Assembly: GCF_001644645.1 (NCBI RefSeq)
Contig: NZ_CP011390.1
Span: 1,674,001 to 1,738,000 of the forward strand
DNA: 64,000 bases
DNA from: Flavisolibacter tropicus
GTDB lineage: Bacteria; Bacteroidota; Bacteroidia; Chitinophagales; Chitinophagaceae
Direction: 5' to 3'
Below the pieces are notes generated by a model, which was not told where the DNA came from, ran no database searches, and saw only the letters and a list, made by a program, of their open reading frames with translations. The translations under genes and the position numbers were made by a program. This document shows, piece after piece, positions 36,639 to 46,312 of this stretch (within the stretch, counting starts at the first letter, position 1; every line of letters begins with the position of its first letter).

Positions 36639-39131
36639 CTACCAACGCGCCACAATCTTAAAGTTCAATAACCTTGGCGTTAAGCGGTTGGGCATAGTGA
36701 ATGTATTATTGGCAAAGTCTTTTACCAACAGATAGGAAATAGTGTTGGGGCGATCAATAAGGTTAAATACTTCTAAGCTGGCCCAGATATTTTCAAAATT
36801 GTGGAAAGGACTGTGGCTACGGCGGGCAGTTTTATCGCCATCCAAAAGCAAAGCACTAAAGCCAATATCAGCGCGTATGTATGGTTGTATATAAAGTGCA
36901 TTCCGGTACTTGATACTACCCGGAATATTATAGGGAAGATTACTACCGTAAAGCGTACTTAAATACACCTTGAAGTTTTTATTGGTAGATAAATAGTCTT
37001 GAAAGAAAAGACCTACTGTTATGAGCCTGTCCGTAGGGCGACGGAACCATCCCCCTTCTACCGTTGTACTATCAATTGGTTTATGGTTTTCATCCAGCGT
37101 ATATTCTTTATATACATCTCCCTCTAAATCTTCCTTGGTTTTCATCAACCCTATGCTCACCCAACTCTCGGCATCTTTTACTAATTCGCCAAACAAACGC
37201 ATCTCTACACCGGCAGCATAGGCCTTAGCCATGTTCTCACCAAAATAACGCAGGCGTACATTGTCAATATCATAAGGTACTACATTGGTCATGTACTTAT
37301 AATAGGCTTCTGCTGTTAAGCGCAGCGGGCGGCGCAAACCAATGAAATTATAATCTAAGCCCGCTACTCCCTGCCAGCTACGCTGTGCTTTCACATCAGT
37401 GTTCAGCGTTCCATCATATCTGCGTAGTTCCCTATAGAAAGGAGGCTGATGGTATGCTCCAGCTGCTGCACGGAAAACAATATCGCGCTTCCAATTTGGC
37501 TTCCACGAAGCGCCCATACGAGGCGCTATTAGAAGTTCATTATTCAGATCATTATAGTTAAACCGCACTCCCGCCTGTAGCGTAATTGCACGAGCAGAAT
37601 CTCTAAAAGCAATATTGTCTTGAATATAACCATTGAGGCGATTTACATTCAAATCAGCTTGCGAATAAATAAACTTACTAAGCCGTAATTCATCTGGGTT
37701 ATAGGGTAAAGAGTAACCGCCAGAATCCTGCATTTCAAATTCATGCAATTGATCTTGAATTGCGGTTCTATCATATCCCGCTCCCCACTGTACTATATGT
37801 CGTCCTCTATCCCAACTGCCTTTATGCGAAAGATTATAATCGGTGATCTTTAGATCATTGCGTGCATAATTCTGAAACACCCCAGCACCAAGAGGGTTTA
37901 CAATTAAACCAAAGGAATTACTGGATTTGTCAAAATCACGATCCCCAAACAAATAAGCGCCAGCAATATCAATATTCTCTTCTTCATTATTCTGAAAACG
38001 AGACCCCAGGAACTTCAAGCGTATTGATCGATTGGGCTGATAGGTAGTTGAAACGCCAAGCATTTGCGTACTATAGGCATCCCGTTCACGTCCTTCAAAA
38101 AAAATATCCATTCCCAGGTTGGCCGTAAAGTAGGGGGAGAAAACCGAGGATGTAAGCTGGCTGTATTGAGGTGATAAGCGGAACTTGGTTTGAGAAAGGT
38201 TTCCCAATATTTCTGTCTGCCATTTGGCATTCCACTGGTAGTTGATTAGTGCTTGAATATCGGATGATGACGGCACATAACTGCCTTGCGTTTCTTGTCT
38301 GCTAAGCAAGTTGCGATTGCTCCGATTACGAACACCAATCAAATAAGAAAGCCGGTTCTTATTTGTAACCCCTTCTAAATGGAAACTTTGCTCCAGGATA
38401 CTGATATAGGCCGAACCTCCAAAAGCTCGTGGCTTATTGTACTGAACATCCAACACAGAGCTCATTTTATCGCCATAACGCGCTTGGTATCCGCCATTAT
38501 AGAAATTAATGTTGCGTACCATTTCAGGATTGATAAAGCTTAATCCTTCCTGCTGTCCGCTGCGTACTAAATAAGGTCTATAGATCTCAAAGTCGTTTAC
38601 ATAAACCAGGTTCTCATCATAGCTACCGCCACGTACATTGTATTGCGAAGTCAGTTCGTTATTAGATCCCACAATCACTTTGATCATGCTCTCCACTCCT
38701 ACTACGGGAGAAGGCAGATTCAATATATTTTTAGGATTAGGCTTTATCAATCCAGCCTCCGTTCGCGTCCGCTGGTCGGTAACCACTACTTCCTGCAAGG
38801 ATTGGCCCCCAGCCTCCATTCGGATAGTAACTATCTCTTGCTCTCCTTCATTCAATAAAAAGTTTTGTTGTACTGTTTTATAACCAGTGTAGGAAAAAAC
38901 TAAAGCAATGGCTTTATCAGCCGGCACCTTAATACTGAAAGCCCCGCTATCGTTAGTAGCAATACCATTTTGCTGCCCCAATACAATTACGGAAACATGG
39001 GGCAATGGCTTTTCGCTTTCATCCAGCACTTTACCACTGATAGTGGCCCGGTTTCTTTGGGCAACGGTAAGCAGGGAGAATAGTAAGCAAAAGGATAGGA
39101 ATAAAAGTGAACGGCAACTCACTAGCTTCAA
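36639..39131 (-). CDS. TonB-dependent outer membrane receptor
   Basis: 830 residues from TTG 39131; GTG at the fourth codon is an alternative. Signal peptide LLFLSFCLLFSLLTVAQ. The carboxypeptidase regulatory-like domain has TISGKVLDESEKPLPHVSVI. The plug contains LTSQYNVRGGSYDENLVYVN and YGDKMSSVLDVQYNKPRA. The barrel ends RLTPRLLNFKIVARW with terminal aromatic Trp. Substrate unknown, and no sigma/anti-sigma or SusD partner is adjacent. No relation to the first receptor beyond the family. Confidence 0.92.
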   Translation of the reverse strand: MKLVSCRSLLFLSFCLLFSLLTVAQRNRATISGKVLDESEKPLPHVSVIVLGQQNGIATNDSGAFSIKVPADKAIALVFSYTGYKTVQQNFLLNEGEQEIVTIRMEAGGQSLQEVVVTDQRTRTEAGLIKPNPKNILNLPSPVVGVESMIKVIVGSNNELTSQYNVRGGSYDENLVYVNDFEIYRPYLVRSGQQEGLSFINPEMVRNINFYNGGYQARYGDKMSSVLDVQYNKPRAFGGSAYISILEQSFHLEGVTNKNRLSYLIGVRNRSNRNLLSRQETQGSYVPSSSDIQALINYQWNAKWQTEILGNLSQTKFRLSPQYSQLTSSVFSPYFTANLGMDIFFEGRERDAYSTQMLGVSTTYQPNRSIRLKFLGSRFQNNEEENIDIAGAYLFGDRDFDKSSNSFGLIVNPLGAGVFQNYARNDLKITDYNLSHKGSWDRGRHIVQWGAGYDRTAIQDQLHEFEMQDSGGYSLPYNPDELRLSKFIYSQADLNVNRLNGYIQDNIAFRDSARAITLQAGVRFNYNDLNNELLIAPRMGASWKPNWKRDIVFRAAAGAYHQPPFYRELRRYDGTLNTDVKAQRSWQGVAGLDYNFIGLRRPLRLTAEAYYKYMTNVVPYDIDNVRLRYFGENMAKAYAAGVEMRLFGELVKDAESWVSIGLMKTKEDLEGDVYKEYTLDENHKPIDSTTVEGGWFRRPTDRLITVGLFFQDYLSTNKNFKVYLSTLYGSNLPYNIPGSIKYRNALYIQPYIRADIGFSALLLDGDKTARRSHSPFHNFENIWASLEVFNLIDRPNTISYLLVKDFANNTFTMPNRLTPRLLNFKIVARW

Positions 39132-39174
39132 GTATTTGGGCTCTAAAATAATTCTTTCAAGCTAAGCTGGCGGT

Positions 39175-39921
39175 TTATTTTACAACCCTACCTATACGCA
39201 AACAGAGAGGGATGGCTAGTTTCATTTTCTCTTCATCTCCCCAAAGTGTATTCAGTCTTTCTTCAATAATGCTTAGGGGTGATACGCCATTTGCCTTAGT
39301 ATATTTCTGGGTGGCCGACCAGGTTTCAAGGTAACCTTTAAACTGTTGCTTGGTCCACTCCAGCTCTATCTCAAAGTTTTGAATAGGTAAAGGCTGAAAG
39401 CTAAAATCCACCGTTTGGTATTGCTCGTCTACATAACGGCGTTCTGGGTCCCAATAGGGACCAACAATCTCTCAATAAAACTGAAAGTATAACTGTTGCA
39501 AGGCATCATCTGGCATGCGCATGGTATAGGTAGCCCAGGCAGCTACTACACAGCCCTGTTTACCCACACGGGTAGCTTCTTTAAAGAAGACATCCCAATT
39601 GAGCCAGTGATAAGCGGTAGCTACTGTTATTAAGTCAAATGTATTATCGGTAAAAGGAGTTGTTTCCGCCGTACTTATCTGGTAATGGATATTTTCTTTA
39701 GGAACAGCGTTCTGCAATTGGGCTTCACTGATGTCAGTAGCTTCTACCCTTTCAAAATAATTGGCCAGGCGCACTGCCGCCTGGCCATTACCTGTAGCAC
39801 AGTCCCACGCCACCTTTCTTTCCTGTACAAAAGACAAAATGTACTCAAATAACGCCTCCGGATAAGTAGGCCGGTATTGCGCATACAAATTGGCTCGTTC
39901 AGAAAAGAGGTCCTTGGCCAT
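39175..39921 (-). pseudogene. SAM-dependent methyltransferase split by one in-frame stop
   Basis: Two open frames (39472-39921 and 39175-39411) are in the same reading frame, separated by a single TGA at 39472-39474. Read through, the product is a class I methyltransferase of about 248 residues. It starts AKDLFSERANLYAQYRPTYP, with the SAM site VAWDCATGNGQAAVRLA, TDISEAQL and ITVATAYHWLNWDVFF. After the stop it continues EIVGPYWDPERRYVDEQYQT, conserved in this family. No insertion or deletion is needed. So it is a recent nonsense mutation, a sequencing error, or read-through. Tightly linked to rpe (4-base gap). Confidence 0.8.
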
Positions 39922-39925
39922 GGCC

Positions 39926-40573
39926 TTATATCTTTTTCAGCTGAGCGATGGTTTCGGTTGGATTAGCTGATTTAAATACAGTATTTCCGGCAACCAACAC
40001 ATCGGCCCCCGCTTCTATAATGGATTTAGCGTTTTCTAAGGTAACACCGCCATCAATTTCAATCTTCACATTCGCGCCTTTCTCATCAATCATACGGCGA
40101 AGTTCTTTGATCTTGGTCAAGGTGTGTGGAATAAACTTCTGTCCACCAAATCCGGGATTCACACTCATTAAACATACTACATCAATATCAGCAATGATAT
40201 CTTGTAAAAACGATACCGGCGTATGCGGATTTACAGCCACACCAGCCTGCATACCTAAGGATTTGATCTGCTGAATATTACGGTGCAGGTGAGTACAAGC
40301 TTCAATATGAACTGTTAAGATATCTGCACCGGCATTTTTGAAAGCCTCAGCATAGGTACCTGGCTCTAGAATCATCAGGTGCACATCACAAACTTTTGTA
40401 GTGGTTTTGCGTATATGCTCAATTACAGGCAAACCGAAAGAGATGTTTGGAACAAAACGTCCATCCATTACATCTAGGTGAAACCAATCGGCCTCACTTT
40501 TATTCAACATTTCACAATCAGCCGCTAAGTTTAAGAAATTGGCAGACAATAAAGAGGGTGCTATCAAAGCCAT
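39926..40573 (-). CDS. rpe: Ribulose-phosphate 3-epimerase
   Basis: 215 residues, TIM barrel. Conserved blocks: IAPSLLSANFLNLAAD, WFHLDVMDGRFVPNISFG (metal His and catalytic Asp), VHLMILEP, VCLMSVNPGFGGQKFI, and EIDGGVTLENAKSIIEAGAD. Interconverts ribulose 5-phosphate and xylulose 5-phosphate in the pentose phosphate pathway. Complete and of normal length. Confidence 0.96.
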   Translation of the reverse strand: MALIAPSLLSANFLNLAADCEMLNKSEADWFHLDVMDGRFVPNISFGLPVIEHIRKTTTKVCDVHLMILEPGTYAEAFKNAGADILTVHIEACTHLHRNIQQIKSLGMQAGVAVNPHTPVSFLQDIIADIDVVCLMSVNPGFGGQKFIPHTLTKIKELRRMIDEKGANVKIEIDGGVTLENAKSIIEAGADVLVAGNTVFKSANPTETIAQLKKI

Positions 40574-40756
40574 AATGAAGCGTATTAATTTGCGGCGGCA
40601 AGTTAGTCAAACCTCAAATAGAAAGACGCATTTATTCTTTTCTCACGCTTAAAGTTTGCTTTCTGATAACAGTACGGTAGTGAATTAAAGTCACCCTGTT
40701 AACAATTTACTTACATATGGCGCTCTAGTTTACCATCTTATAAATCAAATACCCCC

Positions 40757-42286
40757 TTATGAGCGCGTATTTTCAGAATTGATTTTAGCCTGAGGAGTTT
40801 GCGCTTTTATTGCATTTTCAAAATCGGCAAACTTCACCGCCTTCCAATGAACACCATAAATCGTTTCTACTTTAAGCTTATGCTTCTTGATTTGCTGATA
40901 CAATTCAAAATTTACCGGTATCAGCGGTTTTACCAAACCACCCTTATCAGTAGAAATTAGCAAATCCGCCTGGTAGAGTATCTTTTCTTTAGGGAAGTAT
41001 AAAACCAAAAGTTCTTGCGCATGACTATTAGGTCCAAAATCGATTAATTGTACCTGCAAACTATCATCTTGCAAGGTTTTGCTTCCAACAAATGTTTCTA
41101 CAACAGGCTTTTTATTTTCAATACCCAAGGCAAACAAAGAATGTTGCGCCTGGGTTAAATGTCTTATGTAACTAACATTATCAGGGGTCGTGATAATGGG
41201 AATATCCTTTTTAATAAAGCAATCCAGCCGCCCCGCATGGTCTTCATGATAATGGGTGATAACAACATTTTTAATGGGCTTTCCGGGAAATTTCTTTTCG
41301 GCAATTGCTATTGCTTCTTGGGCCGCTGCAGGAGCTTCTACTAGAACCAAATGATCTTTAAAATTTAAGATCAAAGGATTATAACCACTTAGGCCTTCTA
41401 ACATAAAGATATTTTTTCCAATCTCTTTAGTAGCAAAAGGAAGTATTTCACTCGCCCCATATTGAACCGGCTTAACAAATAACGCTTCTCCTTTCCGCTC
41501 ATTAATGATAATGGTACTGGCAAATTCCTTCCGAACAAGTTTACCATTACTGGTTACTGTTTTTACTTGAGGGAAGAGAACTCCATTGAAGTCTTTATAA
41601 TCCGAAAACTGATAACTCAATCGCTGATTCCCATGTATGATATTATCAGTAAAAAACTCAAACTTCTTAAGCAGTTTTGACGAGGGATCAAAGTATAGAT
41701 CCAGAGTGAGTGTTGTATTATAAGGAAAGGCAACAACTTCATAATTCTCACCGCCCTCTTCTTTTAAACCAAGATATCGTAAAGTAAGTTTCTTATCCAG
41801 AGCTGCCTTAAGTAAGTAATTGGGTAGGTTTCGCAGAATGACATCATTCTTCACAACATTCTTATCTGCCAATGATAAATTAGTTACGCCAGAGAACCTC
41901 ATTTGTGGCACTTCATAACTAAAGGCACTTGAATCAGTATATACACTTCTGAAATGAAAAATATACCCACCTAAAAAACGATTGACAACTTCATTGACAA
42001 CCCTATCTTTTTCAAAATCTACAACAACTGTGTTTTGAAAAGGCAAACTAACATTGTCTTTATTAAAACTTACACTTTGGCCATCCATATATTTCTGGCC
42101 AGTATAGTCTATATATAGATATTTTATGTTTTTGGTATTCTCCTCACCACCCAATGCCTTCATACCATCAACCACTAAGGATATAGCCTTCGTAAAAGCA
42201 GGCAAATAATAATCAGGTGCTTGCGCACGAACGCCTATTGACAAACAGAAAACTAAAACAAAAAATAACAAGAATACATTTCTCAT
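40757..42286 (-). CDS. Exported metallo-beta-lactamase-fold hydrolase
   Basis: 509 residues. Signal peptide FLLFFVLVFCLSIGVRAQ. N-terminal half (about 25-270) is an unassigned domain of beta-strand character. The C-terminal half is the MBL fold, with metal motif VITHYHEDHAG (HxHxDH), a further metal His in NSHAQELLV, Asp in LYQADLLIS and the last His in YGVHWKAV. No lactamase function is implied; many such proteins act as quinone- or thioester-type hydrolases. Stands alone, with 183 empty bases downstream to rpe and 336 upstream to the permease. Confidence 0.82.
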   Translation of the reverse strand: MRNVFLLFFVLVFCLSIGVRAQAPDYYLPAFTKAISLVVDGMKALGGEENTKNIKYLYIDYTGQKYMDGQSVSFNKDNVSLPFQNTVVVDFEKDRVVNEVVNRFLGGYIFHFRSVYTDSSAFSYEVPQMRFSGVTNLSLADKNVVKNDVILRNLPNYLLKAALDKKLTLRYLGLKEEGGENYEVVAFPYNTTLTLDLYFDPSSKLLKKFEFFTDNIIHGNQRLSYQFSDYKDFNGVLFPQVKTVTSNGKLVRKEFASTIIINERKGEALFVKPVQYGASEILPFATKEIGKNIFMLEGLSGYNPLILNFKDHLVLVEAPAAAQEAIAIAEKKFPGKPIKNVVITHYHEDHAGRLDCFIKKDIPIITTPDNVSYIRHLTQAQHSLFALGIENKKPVVETFVGSKTLQDDSLQVQLIDFGPNSHAQELLVLYFPKEKILYQADLLISTDKGGLVKPLIPVNFELYQQIKKHKLKVETIYGVHWKAVKFADFENAIKAQTPQAKINSENTRS

Positions 42287-42434
42287 ATTGGCTTGGTTTA
42301 AAGAAAACAGATAGGGTAATGATGCAGCACCTTTACCAACTGCACAAAGCGATGAAATGATTAACCAGTTAATATGTATGATTTAATAATGTCACACCAA
42401 ATGCATCATAAATAAAAATAATAAGTGGCTTAGA

Positions 42435-42491
42435 TTTAAGAAACTATAACAGTTGAAATGACATATACGTTGTTTCAACTGTATTCTTAAA
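42435..42491. repeat. Nested inverted repeat between permease and MBL genes
   Basis: ACAGTTGAAA (42449-42458) pairs with TTTCAACTGT (42473-42482), 14-base loop. Outside it TTTAAGAA (42435-42442) pairs with TTCTTAAA (42484-42491). No T tract follows on the minus strand. It is the only structure I see in the 336-base gap 42287-42622. Confidence 0.6.
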
Positions 42492-42622
42492 TAATCGCAC
42501 ATGTATCGCCGGAATGGGATCGTTTCTTGCATACATACATGGCTGTCAGTTAAAATGCAGGCTTTTGTACTATAAAGAAAGAATTTCTAGAATGCCATTC
42601 TTCAAGCTTCCCGGAATTTATA

Positions 42623-43987
42623 TCAAACATTTGGAATCACTTTGGGCTCAGCATCCTCTCGGCGTTCATCCTTAGAGGATACGAACATTTTAAAAGCTGG
42701 ATATGAACAGGCTATTATCCCAAGTGTAACCAGTAAGCTTATTTGATCACTAACGGCAAAGCCAACCATCAATGCCAATGTTACCAAAACAAGAAAATAA
42801 GAAGCATATGGATACCCCCAGGCCTTGTAAGGGCGATTTAAAGTTGGCTCATTTTGTCGCAATCGAATTAGTGAAGCAAAAGCAAAGGTTGTTACAATGG
42901 TCATGAAAAATGCCCCAAGAGAAAAAAGTAGATCAAAGGAACCTACAGCTATTAAGGCGGTTGCTAAAATGTAACAAAGCAACATTGAAAAATAAGGAGA
43001 TCCTCCTTTGTTTACAATCTGGCCTTGCTTGATGAAAAACCCATCCCTGCTTAATCCAAATAATATTCGCGAAGGAATCATCATATAGGCATTCAATATG
43101 CTGACCAAAGACAGCATTGATATAATGATAATAAAGTCAGTACTCCAGCTACCAAAAGCAATAGCAGCTGCATCTGCTGCAGCCAAAGGCGAGTTCGCAA
43201 TGGCTTTTACAGGCAAAACATACAAAATAGCCGCATTGATCATTATATATATTAAGGCTATGGTTAAAGCACCAATGAGGTATGACTTAGGAATGTTTTT
43301 AGATGGATTTTGATCTTCTTCTGAGAAATACGAAACAGACATCCATCCATCGTAGGCACCCATAATTAATTGTAAGGATCTGAATATTCCAATCACAAAT
43401 CCTCCTTGTATTATCGAATGCTCTACGGCTGGTAAATGCTTAGCGGGTTCACTGATAAAACACCCTCCTATCAACACTAGAAAAAGCAGTATTTTAATGG
43501 CACTGGTTATTTGTTGGATTACACTTCCGCTTTTTACCCCGGGCAGATTAATCAACGTAAATAGGGTTAAAAATGAAAGCGCAACTAACGTAGTAAAAGG
43601 ACGAAGTGCTGGGAATAATAAAACACTGTATTCACTTAAAACAATACAGAAATAAGCTGGTGCTATAGCATTGCAAAAAAAATCAAACCAGCCACTAATG
43701 AAACCTGCATAATTCCCAAAGGCTCTTTTAATGTAATTATAAGCACCTCCGGCTTTGGGAAACATTGTGGTCAATTCGGCATACGAACTAGCCGAAAGCA
43801 ATATATACAGGCCAATACCTGTCCAGCATAACAAAATGAGAATAGCGTTTGGTAATAAAGCTGCAATAATACCGGGAGTACGCAGAATACCCACACCTAT
43901 AGTACCACCTGTAACAATAGCAATCCCAAAAGCAACGCCTAAGGCTTTCTTTAACCCTACTGAATGAAGAGGCTTATTAACAGCCAT
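42623..43987 (-). CDS. APC-family amino-acid permease
   Basis: 454 residues, about 12 hydrophobic segments. The N-terminus GGTIGVGILRTPGIIAALL is the substrate-binding bend of helix 1 (GxG[IV]). AELTTMFPKAGGAYNYIKRAFG is seen as two blocks, AELTTMFPKAGG and YNYIKRAFGN, typical of this family. YDGWMSVSYFSEEDQNPSKNIP is the helix 6 region. The C-terminal tail is charged. Substrate is not predictable. Followed by the nested inverted repeat. Confidence 0.9.
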   Translation of the reverse strand: MAVNKPLHSVGLKKALGVAFGIAIVTGGTIGVGILRTPGIIAALLPNAILILLCWTGIGLYILLSASSYAELTTMFPKAGGAYNYIKRAFGNYAGFISGWFDFFCNAIAPAYFCIVLSEYSVLLFPALRPFTTLVALSFLTLFTLINLPGVKSGSVIQQITSAIKILLFLVLIGGCFISEPAKHLPAVEHSIIQGGFVIGIFRSLQLIMGAYDGWMSVSYFSEEDQNPSKNIPKSYLIGALTIALIYIMINAAILYVLPVKAIANSPLAAADAAAIAFGSWSTDFIIIISMLSLVSILNAYMMIPSRILFGLSRDGFFIKQGQIVNKGGSPYFSMLLCYILATALIAVGSFDLLFSLGAFFMTIVTTFAFASLIRLRQNEPTLNRPYKAWGYPYASYFLVLVTLALMVGFAVSDQISLLVTLGIIACSYPAFKMFVSSKDERREDAEPKVIPNV

Positions 43988-44214
43988 AATTATTGTTTAA
44001 GAAAATGTGCTAATCAGTAGAGCTAGGAGCTGGCAAGAAATAGGATATTTATTTATGTTAGATTAAAGATAGTAAACGCTTAAAACTTATACTAACCTTT
44101 TAGGCAATTGATTACGGGCATTTTAAAGGTTTCAAAAAGTCATAACTGGCTAGCCTGATTGTGTCTCTCCTTTTTTAAGCCCTTACATGTTTCAAAAAAG
44201 GAAGTATCTGTTAT

Positions 44215-44250
44215 AAATAAACCCCGCCGAAGCGGGGTTTATTTTATTTG
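44215..44250 (-). terminator. Terminator with UUCG tetraloop
   Basis: AAATAAACCCCGC/GCGGGGTTTATTT stem (44215-44227 with 44232-44244). On the minus strand the loop is C(UUCG)G, an extra-stable tetraloop. It lies about 45 bases after the stop codon of the C39 relic and about 410 bases after the TlpA-like gene, so it probably ends that minus-strand transcript. Confidence 0.8.
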
Positions 44251-44293
44251 TTTGTGCCAGGCAACTTAAAGTTGGCCTTAAAGCTCCTAGTCC

Positions 44294-44389
44294 TTAATTG
44301 CCTAAATGGCATTGGTTTGTTGCTACCATGCGTAAGCAGGTGGGACCACAATCCATTGTGCCTGGCTGTTTATAAAAAAAGAAAGACAT
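44294..44389 (-). pseudogene. Relic of a C39 peptidase domain (bacteriocin/peptide exporter start)
   Basis: ATG 44389 opens MSFFFYKQPGTMDCGPTCLR followed by MVA. This is the N-terminal start of C39 peptidase domains in Bacteroidota peptide ABC exporters, with catalytic Cys in the DCGPTCLRM motif. The frame then runs into a stop after 31 codons. In the next frame PMPFRQLRTRSFKANFK faintly resembles the following LQxLRxxS block, which fits a small deletion. The catalytic His and the ABC transporter parts (about 700 residues) are absent. A terminator follows. Probably the remnant of a lost exporter gene. The rest of 43988-44655 holds nothing else that I recognise. Confidence 0.6.
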
Positions 44390-44655
44390 AAAAGTATTTT
44401 ATAGGTTTTTGTTAGCCAGATAGCCTACTAAACTTAGCTTGAAGGTGATACCTACGTAATGAATTACGTTTTGAAGCAAGAGTGTTCAAAGGCCCATTAT
44501 CTTCTAACTACCTTATTGCACCAAACATAAAAAATACAAGCAGCTACACCAGATGTTTAGCGTCTGTCAGAATAAGTCGTATCGCTTCTAGTACCGTATT
44601 ACATAAGCTCAGTTACTTAAATTGGGATACCATTTCTACCCCAAATGGATATATA

Positions 44656-45996
44656 TTACTGAAGCATTTTTTCAATGAGCTGTAGCGCTTCAGCACTGGA
44701 AGGCATAGGTCCTCTCATCGCATAAATCTTAAAGTTCTGATCAATTAAGATAGTTCTTGGAATCTCTGATACTTGATAAGGTGCTAATGTTGATATATCT
44801 CCACTCCATTGAATACCAGAAAGCTGGTGTTTACTAATATAATTTAACCAATCGGCTTCATTCCTATCAATCGACAAAGACACAAAAGCTATATCCGAAT
44901 GGTCTTTAAATCGATTGATTAGTGAGTCCAGATAAGGTTGCTCTTTGATACAAGGACTACACCAGGTGGCCCAGACGTCTATGAATATAATTTTTCCACG
45001 CAAACTGCTAAGTTTAATTTTATTGCCTTTGCTGTCATTTAAAACAAGATCAGCAGCCGTCGTTCCATTAAAGCTTAAAAACTTATTAAAGGTCTCCGCA
45101 ACCTTCTTGCGATATATTGGTGTTTTGATTAAATCAATTTGTTGATTACTGAAGTTTGCTGTATCTGTTTGCATCAGGTGTATTAGGCCCTTAGCCCGAA
45201 ACCAGTCTTTGATCTTGATAGCTTCTTTTCCATTGGAATCTGCGACTTGTAACTTTAAAATTCTTGGAACAACATCACGATAAACTTCAAGTTTCATAAG
45301 TCCAGCATTCAAATCCATTGGTACATACTTTTTGGCAAAACTGTCTACTTTGTTTAAAAACTCAGTCTGGAACTTCGCTAAACTGTCTCCCGTAAGCTTA
45401 TGTACCCTAGGATAATAAGTTCGTAGCGCATAGAAACTATTTAGCAAATCAGCATTGATTCGCTTGCCCTCTAAATACTTAAAATCTTTAGACAACTTTG
45501 CTATAGCATCCAAGCGCGTTTTTCTTTGCTTCGCAGCATCCACTAACACATAAAATGTTTGTTCGATGGTGGATCTAACAGTTTGCCCACCTTCTAAATA
45601 CGATCCTGCTTTGGGATAAGGGATTGATTTTAAATACTCATTTTCTTTAGAATGACTGCCTCTAAAAGAAGCGTTCCGTGCATCTTCATAATCAATGATG
45701 GCCTCTAATTTGTCGCCTGGAGATAAGTAAACTGAATTTCGTGCGATACGAAAGTATTTGGGTTCCTCCAAAGTAAACGTAATTGCAAATCGTCCATTAC
45801 TGTCTGGCACAAATGACCTTTCAGAATTGGCTATATCAAACGGTTCTGTGTAATCTTTATCTACAATCTCTATGACATTTCTATAATTTTTTATGATTCC
45901 GAAAACCGATACTTTATTATTCGGTTTCTGCCCATAGCTCATTGAAAGAGAAATAAAAACAACAATAAAGAGAATATACAGCCTGGCTAATTTCAC
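44656..45996 (-). CDS. TlpA-type thioredoxin-fold protein, exported
   Basis: 446 residues from GTG 45996. Signal peptide LYILFIVVFISLSMSYGQ. Residues about 28-120 resemble a DUF4369-type beta domain (FGIIKNYRNVIEIVDKD). A helical middle follows. The C-terminal thioredoxin domain (about 310-446) has DVWATWCSPCIKEQPYLD (WCSPC active site) and cis-Pro in SEIPRTILID. It likely reduces disulfides in the periplasm. TlpA-like proteins often accompany peptide exporters in Bacteroidota, which fits the C39 relic downstream. That link is inference. Confidence 0.87.
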   Translation of the reverse strand: MKLARLYILFIVVFISLSMSYGQKPNNKVSVFGIIKNYRNVIEIVDKDYTEPFDIANSERSFVPDSNGRFAITFTLEEPKYFRIARNSVYLSPGDKLEAIIDYEDARNASFRGSHSKENEYLKSIPYPKAGSYLEGGQTVRSTIEQTFYVLVDAAKQRKTRLDAIAKLSKDFKYLEGKRINADLLNSFYALRTYYPRVHKLTGDSLAKFQTEFLNKVDSFAKKYVPMDLNAGLMKLEVYRDVVPRILKLQVADSNGKEAIKIKDWFRAKGLIHLMQTDTANFSNQQIDLIKTPIYRKKVAETFNKFLSFNGTTAADLVLNDSKGNKIKLSSLRGKIIFIDVWATWCSPCIKEQPYLDSLINRFKDHSDIAFVSLSIDRNEADWLNYISKHQLSGIQWSGDISTLAPYQVSEIPRTILIDQNFKIYAMRGPMPSSAEALQLIEKMLQ

Positions 45997-46035
45997 AGAA
46001 CAATAATTTACTTTGCAAAATTAAATTTAGAAAGA

Positions 46036-46070
46036 GTTAGACAAGACACGTAGCCGTTATCTTGTCTAAC
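46036..46070. repeat. 11-bp inverted repeat just upstream of the TlpA-like gene
   Basis: GTTAGACAAGA (46036-46046) and TCTTGTCTAAC (46060-46070), 13 bases apart, 40 bases before the GTG start. It could be an operator or a leader hairpin. Confidence 0.6.
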
Positions 46071-46165
46071 AATACAACTTATTATTTTGGAACGCACTCA
46101 TGAATGCTTGAACAAGACTGCCCCGGCAACCACATAAATATAGTTTCGAAAATCGAGCGAGTCCA

Positions 46166-46188
46166 CCTACGATCTATCGTAGGCTTTT
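46166..46188 (+). terminator. Terminator-like hairpin with T tract
   Basis: CCTACGA/TCGTAGG stem with a 4-base loop, followed by CTTTTT on the plus strand. No plus-strand gene ends nearby, so its target is unclear. Confidence 0.5.
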
Positions 46189-46277
46189 TAGACGAACCCA
46201 TTGAATATCAATAATACAGTATTGTAGAGTTTAACACAACTAACTTTACAAACTTCCGAAACACCGTTCTTCAACAC

Positions 46278-46312
46278 TAAAAAAACGAGAGAGCGAATCT
46301 CCGCTCTCTCGT
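46278..46312 (-). terminator. Terminator of the M14 peptidase gene
   Basis: ACGAGAGAGCG/CGCTCTCTCGT stem (46285-46295 with 46302-46312), 6-base loop, and a 7-T run on the minus strand. It lies about 110 bases after the M14 stop. Confidence 0.85.

Noticed and set aside
44482..44685. 67-codon plus-strand frame across the TlpA gene end
   Set aside because: Antisense to coding sequence, no conserved features; probably a shadow.
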